Assembly: GCA_022822865.1 (NCBI GenBank)
Contig: JAJDYJ010000047.1
Span: 1 to 64,000, forward strand
Direction of reading: 5' to 3'
DNA from: Pseudomonadales bacterium
Lineage (GTDB): Bacteria > Pseudomonadota > Gammaproteobacteria > Pseudomonadales > Pseudohongiellaceae
Length of the DNA: 64,000 bases
The notes beneath the pieces were generated by a model. The model made no database searches, was not told the DNA's origin, and saw nothing but the letters and a program-made list of their open reading frames with translations. Positions 6,842 through 16,125 of this stretch are shown here, piece by piece (positions within the stretch are counted from its first letter, which is position 1; every line of letters begins with the position of its first letter). The translations under genes and the position numbers were made by a program.

Positions 6842-9256
6842 ATGGAAAGCCAGGCCAGAATCGTCATCGTCGGCGGCGGCATCATGGCCGTCGGGCTGCT
6901 GTACCATCTGGCAGAGGAAGGCGCCAAAGACGTCCTGCTGATCGAGAAAGGCGAGTTGACTTCCGGTTCGACCTGGCACGCGGCGGGCCAATGCCCGAAT
7001 CTGGTCGGCAACTACAATCTCGCCAAGATCCACGAATACAGCGTCGCGCTGTATCGCAAACTGGAAGAAATGACCGGCCAGGCCGTCGGCTGGCACGGCT
7101 GCGGCAGCATTCGCTTCGCCCTCACCGAGCGCGACATGGACTGGTTCCGCTATCTGCGCGGAATCGCCGACAACGTCGGCTATCACATGGAAATCATCGA
7201 CGTCGAGAAAATCAGCGAGCTGAATCCTTTTATCGATACCGGCGGTGTTCTCGCCGGCGCCTGGACCGCAAACGACGGCCATGCCGACCCGTCGGGCCTG
7301 ACCCAGGCCATGGCGCGGGGAGCGCGCGAAAACGGCGCGAGAATCGTGCGCAACAACCGGGTGACGGGAATCAATTCGCTTCCGGGCGGCGAATGGGAAG
7401 TCGTCACCGAGCAGGGAACGGTCATCGCGGAAACCGTGGTCAACGCCGCGGGCTGCTTCGCCCGGCAGGTGGCGCAAATGGTGGGAGCGGATCTGCCCAT
7501 CAGCAATATCCAGCACCACTATCTGGTTTCGGGCGATGTGCCCGAACTGATCGGGAGAGAGGCCGAGATTCCCGTGACCCGGGATCCCTGGGCCTCGTCC
7601 TACATACGCCAGGAGCAGAAATCCGGCCTTATCGGAATTTACGAGCAGGAAGGCATTACCGAAGCCTGGCGGCCCGATGGTTTGCCGCCGTGGCAATCGG
7701 ACAGCGAACTGTTTTCCGACGATCTCGACCGTCTGATGCCCTGGCTCGGCCGCGCCATGGAGCGAATGCGGATCTTCGAGCCCGCGGGAATCAAGCGCAT
7801 CGTCAACGGCGCCATCTCCCACAGCCCCGACGGGTTGCCCTTGCTGGGGCCCGTAGCGGGGTTGCGCAATTTCTGGCTTTGCTGCGGGTCGTCCTTCGGC
7901 ATTGCCCAGGGTGCCGGCTGCGGCAAGTATCTGGCCCAGTGGATGCTCCACGGCGATTCCGAAATCAACATGACCGGATTCGATCCCCGGCGCTTCGGCG
8001 TTTTTGCCGACCTCGACTACATGCGGGACCGGGGCCGCCAGGACTACGGCATGACCTACGCCACGGTCGTGCCGGGAGAGGAGCTACCGGCGGCCCGCAA
8101 GCTTCGGACCAGTCCCCTGTACGACAAATTGACCGCCAGGGGCTGCGTGTTTACCGAAACTTTCGGCTGGGAGCGGCCCAAGTGGTTCTCGACGGACGGG
8201 CGGGAAGAGCTGTACAACTTCCGTCACAACAATGTCTTCGAACTGGTGCGCGAAGAATGCCTGGCGGTGCGCGAGCGGGTCGGAATCCTCGATCTGTCGG
8301 GCTTTGCGAAATACGACGTAACGGGCCCCGATGCGGAGAAAATGCTGGACAGGCTTTGCGCCAACCGGTTGCCCCGGCGCGGCCGAATCGCGCTCACGCA
8401 TCTGCTGTCCGAAAACGGCCGCATTGCCGGTGAGGTAACCATCACCCGCCTCGACGATGAGTCCTTCTACATTCTTTCCGCCGCCGGCGCCGAGTTGCGC
8501 GATCTCGACCATTTGCAACAGGGCGTGCGTCCCGGCGAACAACTCAGCATCGCCAACGTCACCGACCGCCGCGGCGTGCTGGTGCTGGCCGGGCCCCATG
8601 CCCGGGACGTGCTTGAGCGGGTAACGGCCGCGCCGCTGGACAACCGCGAGTTTCCCTGGCTCAGCGGCATGGAAATCGACATTGCCGGCGTGCCGGTGCG
8701 GGCGCTGCGCGTCAACTACGTGGGCGAACTGGGCTGGGAGCTGCACCCGCTCATGGAACAGTTGGAACCGCTCTACGACGCCTTGCTGGAGGCCGGCGCG
8801 GATTACGGCATCCGCAATTTCGGCCTCTACGCCGTCAACAGCCTGCGATTGGAAAAGGCCTACCGCGGCTGGGGCGCGGAACTGACCAACGAAGTCACGC
8901 TGGTCGACGCCGACATGGAACGATTCATCAAGTTCGACAAGGGCGATTTCACCGGCCGCGAAGCGACCCTCGGGCAGCGCGACCGGGAGTTGCAACTGAT
9001 CTACTTCAGCCTGGAACCCGGCGACGCCGACGTGCAAGGCGGAGAACCGATTTTCTCCGGCGAGCGCTGCGTCGGCGTTACCACCTCAGGCGGCTATGGC
9101 CACTATGTGCGGCGAAGTCTCGGTTTCGGTTATGTCCCGCCCGCGCTCGCCGAACCGGGTACCGAACTGACCGTGGAAGTGCTCGGACAAAGGCGGCGGA
9201 TATTCCTGCACAAAGATCCGGTTTACGATCCGGCTAACGAACGATTGCGCGCCTGA
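6842..9256 (+). CDS. Dimethylglycine/sarcosine dehydrogenase-type flavoprotein with folate-binding GcvT domain (copy 1)
   Basis: 804 aa. An N-terminal FAD-dependent amine oxidase domain (about 1-380) is followed by GcvT aminomethyltransferase N- and C-terminal domains (about 430-800; YVGELGWELH, GVTTSGGYGHYV). The family oxidatively removes an N-methyl group from dimethylglycine or sarcosine and hands the formaldehyde unit to tetrahydrofolate. The GSTWHAAG motif carries the His that binds FAD covalently in relatives. The Rossmann motif reads GGGIMAVG, so the usual third Gly is Ala here. GGAGA precedes the ATG. It is 6 bases from a second copy. Substrate choice between dimethylglycine and sarcosine cannot be read from the sequence. 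Confidence 0.85.
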   Translation: MESQARIVIVGGGIMAVGLLYHLAEEGAKDVLLIEKGELTSGSTWHAAGQCPNLVGNYNLAKIHEYSVALYRKLEEMTGQAVGWHGCGSIRFALTERDMDWFRYLRGIADNVGYHMEIIDVEKISELNPFIDTGGVLAGAWTANDGHADPSGLTQAMARGARENGARIVRNNRVTGINSLPGGEWEVVTEQGTVIAETVVNAAGCFARQVAQMVGADLPISNIQHHYLVSGDVPELIGREAEIPVTRDPWASSYIRQEQKSGLIGIYEQEGITEAWRPDGLPPWQSDSELFSDDLDRLMPWLGRAMERMRIFEPAGIKRIVNGAISHSPDGLPLLGPVAGLRNFWLCCGSSFGIAQGAGCGKYLAQWMLHGDSEINMTGFDPRRFGVFADLDYMRDRGRQDYGMTYATVVPGEELPAARKLRTSPLYDKLTARGCVFTETFGWERPKWFSTDGREELYNFRHNNVFELVREECLAVRERVGILDLSGFAKYDVTGPDAEKMLDRLCANRLPRRGRIALTHLLSENGRIAGEVTITRLDDESFYILSAAGAELRDLDHLQQGVRPGEQLSIANVTDRRGVLVLAGPHARDVLERVTAAPLDNREFPWLSGMEIDIAGVPVRALRVNYVGELGWELHPLMEQLEPLYDALLEAGADYGIRNFGLYAVNSLRLEKAYRGWGAELTNEVTLVDADMERFIKFDKGDFTGREATLGQRDRELQLIYFSLEPGDADVQGGEPIFSGERCVGVTTSGGYGHYVRRSLGFGYVPPALAEPGTELTVEVLGQRRRIFLHKDPVYDPANERLRA

Positions 9257-9262
9257 AGATCG

Positions 9263-11719
9263 ATGACCAGCGGTTCCGGACACACAACCGAACTCCCGCG
9301 CCGCGCCGGCGCGATCATCATCGGCGGCGGCGTCATCGGCTGCTCCGTCGCCTGGCACCTGGCGCGGGACGGCGTTGCGGACGTCGTGTTGCTGGAACGC
9401 AGGCAACTCACTTCCGGCACGACCTGGCATGCGGCGGGCCTGGTGGGCCAACTGCGTACTTCGGTGAACATGACTGAACTGGCGCGCTATACCAGCGAAC
9501 TCTACCGGCGCCTGGAGGAAGAAACCGGTCAGGCGACGGGTTATCGGCGCTGCGGATCCATTTCGCTCGCCACCAACGAAGAACGATTCGAGGAACTGAA
9601 GCGCAGCGCGTCCATGGCGAAAGTCTTTGAGCTGGAAGTCCAGGTGCTCGATCCCGCGGCCATTGCGGCCCGGGTTCCCCTGCTCAATATTGATGACGTA
9701 CTCGGCGGCATCCATATACCGTCCGACGGCTACGCGAACGCCGTCGACGTCACCAACGCCCTGGCGAAGGGCGCTCGCGCCGCCGGCGCGCGCATTTTCC
9801 AGAACACTCCGGTCGAATCCATTCTCACCGCGGGCGGCCGCGTCGCCGGAGTGGTTACCGACCGGGGCGAGATTGAAGCCGACTGCGTGGTCTTGTGCGC
9901 CGGCATGTGGACTAGGGAACTGGCGGCCTCGATCGGCGTGAACGTGCCCCTGCACGCCTGCGAGCACTACTACGCCCTGTTCGATTCGGTGGCGGGATTG
10001 AGCCCGGACCTGCCGGTCGTGCGCGATTACGACGCCTGCTCCTATTTCAAGTACGACGCGGGCAAACTGCTGGTCGGAGCCTTCGAGCCCAACTCCAGGC
10101 CCTGGGGGGCCGAAGGCATACCGGAGGACTTCTGTTTCGATGAGATTCCCGGCAGCCTGGAGCATTTCGAGCCGATTCTCGAACAGGCCATGGCGCGCGT
10201 CCCCGCGCTGGAAACCGCCGGTCTGGCAAAGTTTTTCTGCGGACCCGAGAGCTTTACGCCGGACGTGCGCTACCACATCGGCCAGGCGCCCGAGATGGAT
10301 AACTGTTTCGTGGCGGCTGGATTGAATTCCATCGGTCTGCAATCCGCCGGCGGCATCGGCAAGGTAATATCGGAATGGATACGGCTCGGACATCCGCCGT
10401 CGGATCTCTGGGAAGTGGACGTGCGCCGCAACCTGCCCTTTCAGCGCAACCGCAGATACCTGCGCGAGAGGGTCTCCGAAAGCCTCGGACTGCTATACGC
10501 CGCGCACTACCCCTATCGCCAGTACGACACTGCCCGGGGCGTTCGAAAATCGCCGCTACATGACCGTCTGCAGGCCATCGGTGCGTGCCACGGCGAACTC
10601 GCCGGCTGGGAACGGCCCAACTGGTATGCGCCGCAACCTGACCTGGCGCGTTACGAGTACAGTTGGGGACGGCAGAACTGGTTCGAATACTCCGCCCGGG
10701 AACACCGGGCGGTGCGCGAGCGCGCGGGCTTGTTCGATCAGTCCTCGTTCGCCAAGTTCATGGTCCAGGGCCGCGAAGCGGTACGGGTGCTGAATCGCGT
10801 TTGCGCGAACGACATTGACGTGTCCCCGGGACGCATAGTCTATACCCAGTGGCTGAACGAACGCGGTGGCATCGAAGCGGATTTGACGGTCACCCGTCTG
10901 AATGAGATTTGCTACCTGGTCGTTACCGCGGCCGCTACTGAAATCCGGGACTTCAACTGGCTGCAACGGCATATTCCGGCCGACAGCCACTGCACGTTGA
11001 CCAACGTGACCTCGGCGATGGGCGTGATTTCGATCATGGGACCGAACTCCCGTGCGCTGTTGCAATCGCTGAGCCCCGACGATCTCTCCCACGAGGCCTT
11101 TCCCTTCGCCCACAGCCGGGAAATCGAGCTCGGTCACGCGCTGGTGCGCGCCTCCCGCATTACCTACGTCGGCGAACTCGGCTGGGAACTCTACGTCCCC
11201 ACCGAGTTCACGGCCGGCGTCTACGACGCCATTGTCGAGGCCGGCGCGGCCTTCGACCTGGCCCACGCCGGCTACCATGCGCTCGATTCGCTGCGCATCG
11301 AAAAGGCCTACCGGCATTGGGGCCACGACATCACCGACGAAGACACGCCGCTCGAAGCGGGCCTTGGCTTCGCCGTCAAGTTCGACAAGCCGGGCGGATT
11401 CATCGGCCGCGAGGCCTTGGTGGAACAGCGGCAAACGGGGCCGGCGAAGCGCTTGCTGCAGTTCCGGCTGCTCGACCCGAAACCGCTGCTCTATCACGAC
11501 GAACCCGTTTGGCAGGGCGACTCACTGGTCGGGCGCATCACCTCGGGCGCCTACGGCCACACGCTCGGCGGCGCGATCGGCCTGGGCTATGTCGATACCG
11601 CAAAAGCACCAGACCCCGCCGCGGGAAACTTCAGCGTCGAAGTGGCCGGAGAAAAGTTCGCCGCGGAAGCATCATCGAGACCAATGTACGATCCAGCCAA
11701 CGAGCGCATCCGTTCTTGA
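9263..11719 (+). CDS. Dimethylglycine/sarcosine dehydrogenase-type flavoprotein with folate-binding GcvT domain (copy 2)
   Basis: 818 aa paralogue of the preceding gene with the same layout: FAD domain with an intact GGGVIGCS motif, covalent-FAD motif GTTWHAAG, then GcvT domains (YVGELGWELY, GRITSGAYGHTLGG). The two are clearly diverged rather than a recent duplication. The simple reading is that one acts on dimethylglycine and the other on sarcosine, so glycine betaine minus one methyl could go to glycine. Co-transcribed with copy 1. Two stem-loops follow its stop. Confidence 0.85.
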   Translation: MTSGSGHTTELPRRAGAIIIGGGVIGCSVAWHLARDGVADVVLLERRQLTSGTTWHAAGLVGQLRTSVNMTELARYTSELYRRLEEETGQATGYRRCGSISLATNEERFEELKRSASMAKVFELEVQVLDPAAIAARVPLLNIDDVLGGIHIPSDGYANAVDVTNALAKGARAAGARIFQNTPVESILTAGGRVAGVVTDRGEIEADCVVLCAGMWTRELAASIGVNVPLHACEHYYALFDSVAGLSPDLPVVRDYDACSYFKYDAGKLLVGAFEPNSRPWGAEGIPEDFCFDEIPGSLEHFEPILEQAMARVPALETAGLAKFFCGPESFTPDVRYHIGQAPEMDNCFVAAGLNSIGLQSAGGIGKVISEWIRLGHPPSDLWEVDVRRNLPFQRNRRYLRERVSESLGLLYAAHYPYRQYDTARGVRKSPLHDRLQAIGACHGELAGWERPNWYAPQPDLARYEYSWGRQNWFEYSAREHRAVRERAGLFDQSSFAKFMVQGREAVRVLNRVCANDIDVSPGRIVYTQWLNERGGIEADLTVTRLNEICYLVVTAAATEIRDFNWLQRHIPADSHCTLTNVTSAMGVISIMGPNSRALLQSLSPDDLSHEAFPFAHSREIELGHALVRASRITYVGELGWELYVPTEFTAGVYDAIVEAGAAFDLAHAGYHALDSLRIEKAYRHWGHDITDEDTPLEAGLGFAVKFDKPGGFIGREALVEQRQTGPAKRLLQFRLLDPKPLLYHDEPVWQGDSLVGRITSGAYGHTLGGAIGLGYVDTAKAPDPAAGNFSVEVAGEKFAAEASSRPMYDPANERIRS

Positions 11720-11726
11720 CCCCCAC

Positions 11727-11768
11727 CAAAACCGCTGCGCGGTTTTGACTCCCCCTGGGAGGGGGAGT
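11727..11768. terminator. Two back-to-back perfect stem-loops between convergent genes
   Basis: CAAAACCGC-TGC-GCGGTTTTG (11727-11747) is followed at once by ACTCCCCCT-GGG-AGGGGGAGT (11748-11768). Each is a perfect 9-bp stem with a 3-base loop, lying 7 bases after the stop of the second dehydrogenase and before the end of the convergent fhs gene. Likely a two-way transcription end. No long T-run, so the termination mode is unsure. Confidence 0.5.
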
Positions 11769-11796
11769 GGTGTGGTCACGCGCGGGAGTGGGTGGT

Positions 11797-13470
11797 TCAG
11801 GAGAGTCCGGCGATTATTCCGTCCGAATCCACTTGTATGTTATGGGCCGACGGTTTCCGCGGCAGTCCGGGCATCGTCATGATGGCGCCGCAGACCGGCA
11901 CGATGAAGCCGGCGCCCACCGCCAGCCGCACTTCGCGGATTTCCACGATGTGATCCCTGGGAGCCCCGAGCAATTGCGGATCGGTCGAAAAACTGTATTG
12001 CGTCTTGGCCATGCAAACCGGAAATTTGCCATAGCCGCTGTCCTGCAGCCGGGAGAACTCATCGCGCACATTGAACGGCGCGGCGATGTCCCGGGCGCCG
12101 TAGATTTTCTGCGCTATGCGGCGCGTTTTCTCCCACAGGTCGAGTTCGTCTTCATAGAGCAGGCGGAAATCGGCGACTCCCGAATCGGCTGCCCGCGCCA
12201 CTTCCCTGGCCAGTTCTGTCGCGCCAGCGCTGCCTTCGGCCCAATGCCGCGACTCGACGGCGACGACGCCGGCCTGCCGGCAATAGTCCAGGATGGCGCG
12301 AATTTCGGCGTCGGTGTCGGCCGGATGGCGATTGATCGCCACCACCGCCGGCACGCCGAAACTGCCGAGAATGGCGAGATGCTGTCCCAGATTGGCGCAG
12401 CCCTTCGTCACCGCGGCGCTGTCCTCGCGCAGCAAATCGTTTCTGGCAACCCCGCCGTGCATCTTCAGCGCCTTGACGGTTGCGACCAGAACCGCGGCGT
12501 CGGGCGTGAGGCCCGCCGACCGGCATTTGATGTCGAAGAATTTCTCGGCGCCGAGATCGGACCCGAATCCTGCCTCGGTCACTACGTAATCGGCCAGCCT
12601 GAGAGCGGTGCGGGTGGCGATGACCGAGTTGCAGCCGTGGGCGATGTTCGCGAACGGTCCGCCATGGATGAGCGCCGGATTGTTCTCCAGCGTCTGCACC
12701 AGGTTCGGCAGCAAGGCGTCCCGAAGCAGGGCCGTCATGGCGCCCTGCGCGCGAAGTTCCCGGGCGGTGACGGGCTGCCGGTCGCGGGTGTAGCCGACGA
12801 CCATGGCGCCGAGCCGCTCCTGCAATTCGGTCAGGTCCTGCGCCAGGCAGAAGACCGCCATGATTTCGGAAGTGCTGGTAATGTCGAAACCCGCCTCCCG
12901 GGGTACGCCATGGGCGGTTCCGCCGAGACCGATGGTGATCTGGCGCAATGCGCGGTCGTTCATGTCGACCACGCGCCGCCAGGTGATTCGGCGTGGATCC
13001 AGGTCCGGGTTCGCATTCCAGTGGACGTGGTTGTCGGCCAGAGCGGCCAGCAGGTTATGGGCGGCGGCTATGGCGTGGAAATCGCCGTTCAGATGCAGAT
13101 TGATGTCGGCCATGGGCGCGACCTGAGCGTATCCGCCGCCCGTCGCTCCGCCTTTCATGCCGAAACAGGGGCCGAGGCTGGGTTCGCGCAGGCAGATCAT
13201 CGCTTTTTTGCCGATGCGGTTGAGCGCGTCGCCGAGACCGATCGTAGTCGTAGTCTTGCCCTCGCCGGCCGGAGTCGGCGACACGGCAGTCACCAGTATC
13301 AGCTTGCCGGACGCGTTTGGCCGAGACTTGCCGATGGCGGCGAAGTCGACCTTGGCCTTGGCGTTGCCATAGGGGATCGTATCGTCGGCAAAGCCGAATT
13401 TGCCTGCGATCTCGCGTATCGGCAGCATGCCGGCCGTACTGGCTATTTCAATATCGGATTTCTGTGGCAT
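11797..13470 (-). CDS. fhs: Formate--tetrahydrofolate ligase
   Basis: 557 aa, normal length. ATP-dependent formation of 10-formyl-THF from formate and THF, reversible. The P-loop-like motif [14 protein letters not shown] near residue 67 and the stretch [21 protein letters not shown] are family hallmarks. Next to folate-linked demethylating dehydrogenases and a formate dehydrogenase, it more likely runs toward formate release: methyl to methylene-THF to formyl-THF to formate. The enzyme joining methylene- and formyl-THF (FolD) is not in the window. It lies downstream of the GbdR-like regulator on the same strand, with about 160 bases between that hold no gene. Confidence 0.95.
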   Translation of the reverse strand: MPQKSDIEIASTAGMLPIREIAGKFGFADDTIPYGNAKAKVDFAAIGKSRPNASGKLILVTAVSPTPAGEGKTTTTIGLGDALNRIGKKAMICLREPSLGPCFGMKGGATGGGYAQVAPMADINLHLNGDFHAIAAAHNLLAALADNHVHWNANPDLDPRRITWRRVVDMNDRALRQITIGLGGTAHGVPREAGFDITSTSEIMAVFCLAQDLTELQERLGAMVVGYTRDRQPVTARELRAQGAMTALLRDALLPNLVQTLENNPALIHGGPFANIAHGCNSVIATRTALRLADYVVTEAGFGSDLGAEKFFDIKCRSAGLTPDAAVLVATVKALKMHGGVARNDLLREDSAAVTKGCANLGQHLAILGSFGVPAVVAINRHPADTDAEIRAILDYCRQAGVVAVESRHWAEGSAGATELAREVARAADSGVADFRLLYEDELDLWEKTRRIAQKIYGARDIAAPFNVRDEFSRLQDSGYGKFPVCMAKTQYSFSTDPQLLGAPRDHIVEIREVRLAVGAGFIVPVCGAIMTMPGLPRKPSAHNIQVDSDGIIAGLS

Positions 13471-13628
13471 CGGATTTCCGTCATCCCCGCGAACAGCGTG
13501 TTCTTGAACCAGGCTCTGCGGCTGGAACGCAAGAGTAGTCGGCTCGCCCGGTAGCGCTCAATAAGTCCTGTCACTTCTGGAAGAAAATTTGTCGCACAGC
13601 CAATAGTCGCATCATTTCCCTTCGGAAA

Positions 13629-14603
13629 TTACCTGTCGGCGCGGTCGACGCTTGGCGTCTTGCCGTAGAGTTCCCTGTATGTCGTGCTGAAATGCGAACT
13701 GGAGACGAAGCCCGCCTGGGCCGAGATTTCGACGATGCTCATGCTGGTCTGGAACAGCAGTTCGCGCGCTCGCGCCAGCCGCAGATACAGGTAGTAGCGC
13801 GACGGCGAGGTCAGCAGGTATTTCTGGAACAGGCGCTGAAGCTGCCGGCGCGAAAGCCCTACATAGGAGGCCAGTTCAACCTGGCTGAGCGGCTCGCGGA
13901 TGTTGCTTTCCATCAACTCCACCGCCGCCACCAGCTTGGCCGATTGTCCGCCGACCTGATGGCGCAGCGGTACGTGTTGCAGGTCCCGCGTATCGCGTAT
14001 GCGATCGTGTACGAATTGGTCGGCGACCTCGGCGCAGATTTCCGCGCCCAGTTGCCGGCGAATGAAATACAGCATCATGTCCATCGGCGCCGTGCCGCCG
14101 GAGGCGGTAAAGCGGTCGCGGTCTATTGAATAGACGCTCCTGCTGACCGAAACGTTCGGAAACTGCTCGGTCAGGGCGGCGAATTCTTCCCAGTGTACGC
14201 TGCAGCGGTACCCGTCAAGCACCCCGGCGCTGGCCAGCAGGTAACTGCCCGTACAGGTGGAGCCAAGCGCCAGCCCGCGGGCGCTGCAAGCGCGCAGCCA
14301 GTGCATCACCGGTTTCTCGCAATGGCGCTCGACCCGTTCACCGCCGCATGCTATGACCACGTGCAGATCGCGGGATTGTATTTCGTCGGCGATGGCGAAA
14401 TCGGCGCTGATGGATAGTCCGTCGCTGGCGGTCACCGGTCCGCCGGTCTCTGAAATCATCCGCCAGCTATAGACTTGCGATCCGGCCGCGCGATTGGCCA
14501 TGCGCAAGGTCTCGATCGCCGACGAGACGGAAATGAGCGTGAATTCTTCCAGAAGCAGGAAGCCGAAACAGGTCGGCATCGATTGGGGGTCGTTGTTTGT
14601 CAT
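13629..14603 (-). CDS. GlxA/GbdR-like AraC-family transcription regulator with DJ-1/PfpI-type sensor domain
   Basis: An N-terminal class I glutaminase-like (DJ-1/PfpI) domain (FGFLLLEEFTLISVSSAIETLRMANR, then ACGGERV, GSTCTGSYLLASAGVLDG) and a C-terminal AraC helix-turn-helix pair (LSQVELASYVGLSRRQLQRLF, MSIVEISAQAGFVSSSHFSTTYRELYGKTP). This is the layout of GbdR, which activates betaine/dimethylglycine catabolism in Pseudomonas, and its place amid such genes fits. I use the ATG at 14603 (MTNNDPQ, 324 aa); the track start at 14642 adds 13 residues with no clear ribosome site. Its targets are inferred to be the genes around it. Confidence 0.8.
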   Translation of the reverse strand: MTNNDPQSMPTCFGFLLLEEFTLISVSSAIETLRMANRAAGSQVYSWRMISETGGPVTASDGLSISADFAIADEIQSRDLHVVIACGGERVERHCEKPVMHWLRACSARGLALGSTCTGSYLLASAGVLDGYRCSVHWEEFAALTEQFPNVSVSRSVYSIDRDRFTASGGTAPMDMMLYFIRRQLGAEICAEVADQFVHDRIRDTRDLQHVPLRHQVGGQSAKLVAAVELMESNIREPLSQVELASYVGLSRRQLQRLFQKYLLTSPSRYYLYLRLARARELLFQTSMSIVEISAQAGFVSSSHFSTTYRELYGKTPSVDRADR

Positions 14604-14657
14604 AGCGCAGATAATGTTATCCGCGCGGTTGCGGTCTGGCAAAGGTCTGCAGCCCGA

Positions 14658-15293
14658 TTATCGCTTGCCGGCTCCCGCCAGACGCCGGAATTTTTCCAGA
14701 TCGGCGGGGGTGTTGATGTTTACGAAACTTGCCGCCATTCCGGACAGGTCCGTTGCATGTATCGCGTTCGCGTCGAGCCAGCGGTGTACGGCCCGCCCGC
14801 CGCCGGCATAGAACTTCGCCAGCGACCTGGCCCGCTCGCGACTGACAAGCAAGGTAAGATTCTGACGCCGTTCGCCGTCATGGGCGACGGCGGCGCCGCG
14901 CGCCAGCGCATCCCCGGACAGGGCCTGCACCAGATCGGGCGCGATCCAGGGAGCGTCTCCCGGACAACTGAGAAACCACTCGCCCGGGGCGCCCGCGAAA
15001 CAGGAAACCAGGCCGCCGAGCGGCCCCTGATCCGCTTCGGCGTCCACAAAAATATCGCAGCCGAAGCTTTGATAGGCCTTCGCGTCCTGGCCGGCGCCCA
15101 GACTGAGGACGATTCGGGATACCTGCGGCCGCAGATTATCGATGACGAATTCGACAAGTCTGCGCTCGCCGATGCGAACGAGCGGCTTCTCGACGCCGCC
15201 CAGGCGCCGACCCCTCCCCCCGCACAGAACGATCGCGATGACCTCTTCAGGCTTCAAGGACGCGCCGCTCGTGACAATAGAGATTGAATCCAC
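14658..15293 (-). CDS. mobA: Molybdenum cofactor guanylyltransferase
   Basis: About 200 aa. Adds GMP to molybdopterin to give the guanine dinucleotide form used by formate dehydrogenases. The nucleotide-binding signature is LCGGRGRRLGGVEKPLV near the start, with the CPGDAPWI motif near residue 117. Last gene of the fds operon. The ATG at 15293 overlaps fdhD by 47 bases; a TTG inside the fdhD end (LKPEEVIAIV) would leave a much shorter overlap and is a realistic alternative start. Function is strongly supported by the formate dehydrogenase next door. Confidence 0.85.
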   Translation of the reverse strand: MDSISIVTSGASLKPEEVIAIVLCGGRGRRLGGVEKPLVRIGERRLVEFVIDNLRPQVSRIVLSLGAGQDAKAYQSFGCDIFVDAEADQGPLGGLVSCFAGAPGEWFLSCPGDAPWIAPDLVQALSGDALARGAAVAHDGERRQNLTLLVSRERARSLAKFYAGGGRAVHRWLDANAIHATDLSGMAASFVNINTPADLEKFRRLAGAGKR

Positions 15294-16125
15294 TTGATTT
15301 CAGAAAGCCGATCAGCGTGATTCCCTCCTGCTCGGCAAGTTCGATGGCGAGGCTGGACGGCGCGCCGATGGCCGCCACCAGACCCACGCCGGCCATGGCC
15401 GCCTTCTGAATGAGTTCGAAACTCGCCCGGCCGCTCAGGAGGACGCCGCATCCCGACAGTCCGCCCTCGCCGAAACACGACCCTACGAGCTTGTCGAGGG
15501 CGTTATGCCGCCCGACGTCTTCGTGAAGGCGCCGAATCCGGCCTTGCGCGTCGAAACTCGCCGCGGCATGGAGTCCGCCGGTGCGGGTAAATTCGCATTG
15601 GCGCTCGCGCAATCCGGCCGGCAGTTGCCGCAGCTTGCCCGCGGAAACCGTAAAACCGCTGCGCTCGCGGGCCGGCGCCTCGTGGGCGATGGCGTCCAGC
15701 GAGGCCTTGCCGCAGACGCCGCAACTCGAACTGGTATAGAAGTGGCGCTTGAGTTTTTCCAGATCCACCCTTACCCAATCCTCGAGTTCCACCCGCAGGA
15801 TATTGCGCAAACCCTTGTCCGGGCTCGACGGACCCGAGTGCTCTACGCGCCGGATGTCGGCCGGATTGCCGACGATGGCTTCGCCGGCGAGAAAGCCCGT
15901 AGCCAGCGCTTCGTCCTCGCCGGGGGTGCGCATGGTGACGGCGACGCTCTGTTCGCGGCGGGCCTGCCCGTCGCTGAACGAAAGGCGGATTTCGAGCGGC
16001 TCCTCGATGCTGACCGCATCGCCCGCGCGTTCCGTTCCCGCCGGGCCAAGACGAGTGATGTCGCGCCGCAGGCTCCCGGCCGCCGGCGATCCGGCGGCTG
16101 TGACGTCGCTCATGGGTTTGCTCAT
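15247..16125 (-). CDS. fdhD: Formate dehydrogenase accessory sulfurtransferase FdhD
   Basis: 292 aa. Passes sulfur to the molybdenum cofactor of formate dehydrogenase. The key Cys pair is present (SSCGVCGKASLDAI), and the C-terminal nucleotide-binding-like part has LSGRASFELIQKAAMAG. Its ATG overlaps the fdsA stop in an ATGA, so the two are translationally coupled. A slightly long N-terminus before the core is normal for the family. Confidence 0.93.
   Translation of the reverse strand: MSKPMSDVTAAGSPAAGSLRRDITRLGPAGTERAGDAVSIEEPLEIRLSFSDGQARREQSVAVTMRTPGEDEALATGFLAGEAIVGNPADIRRVEHSGPSSPDKGLRNILRVELEDWVRVDLEKLKRHFYTSSSCGVCGKASLDAIAHEAPARERSGFTVSAGKLRQLPAGLRERQCEFTRTGGLHAAASFDAQGRIRRLHEDVGRHNALDKLVGSCFGEGGLSGCGVLLSGRASFELIQKAAMAGVGLVAAIGAPSSLAIELAEQEGITLIGFLKSSGFNLYCHERRVLEA

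Noticed and set aside
11767-13554. 595-aa plus-strand ORF
   Set aside because: Antisense shadow of fhs, whose protein is unmistakable.
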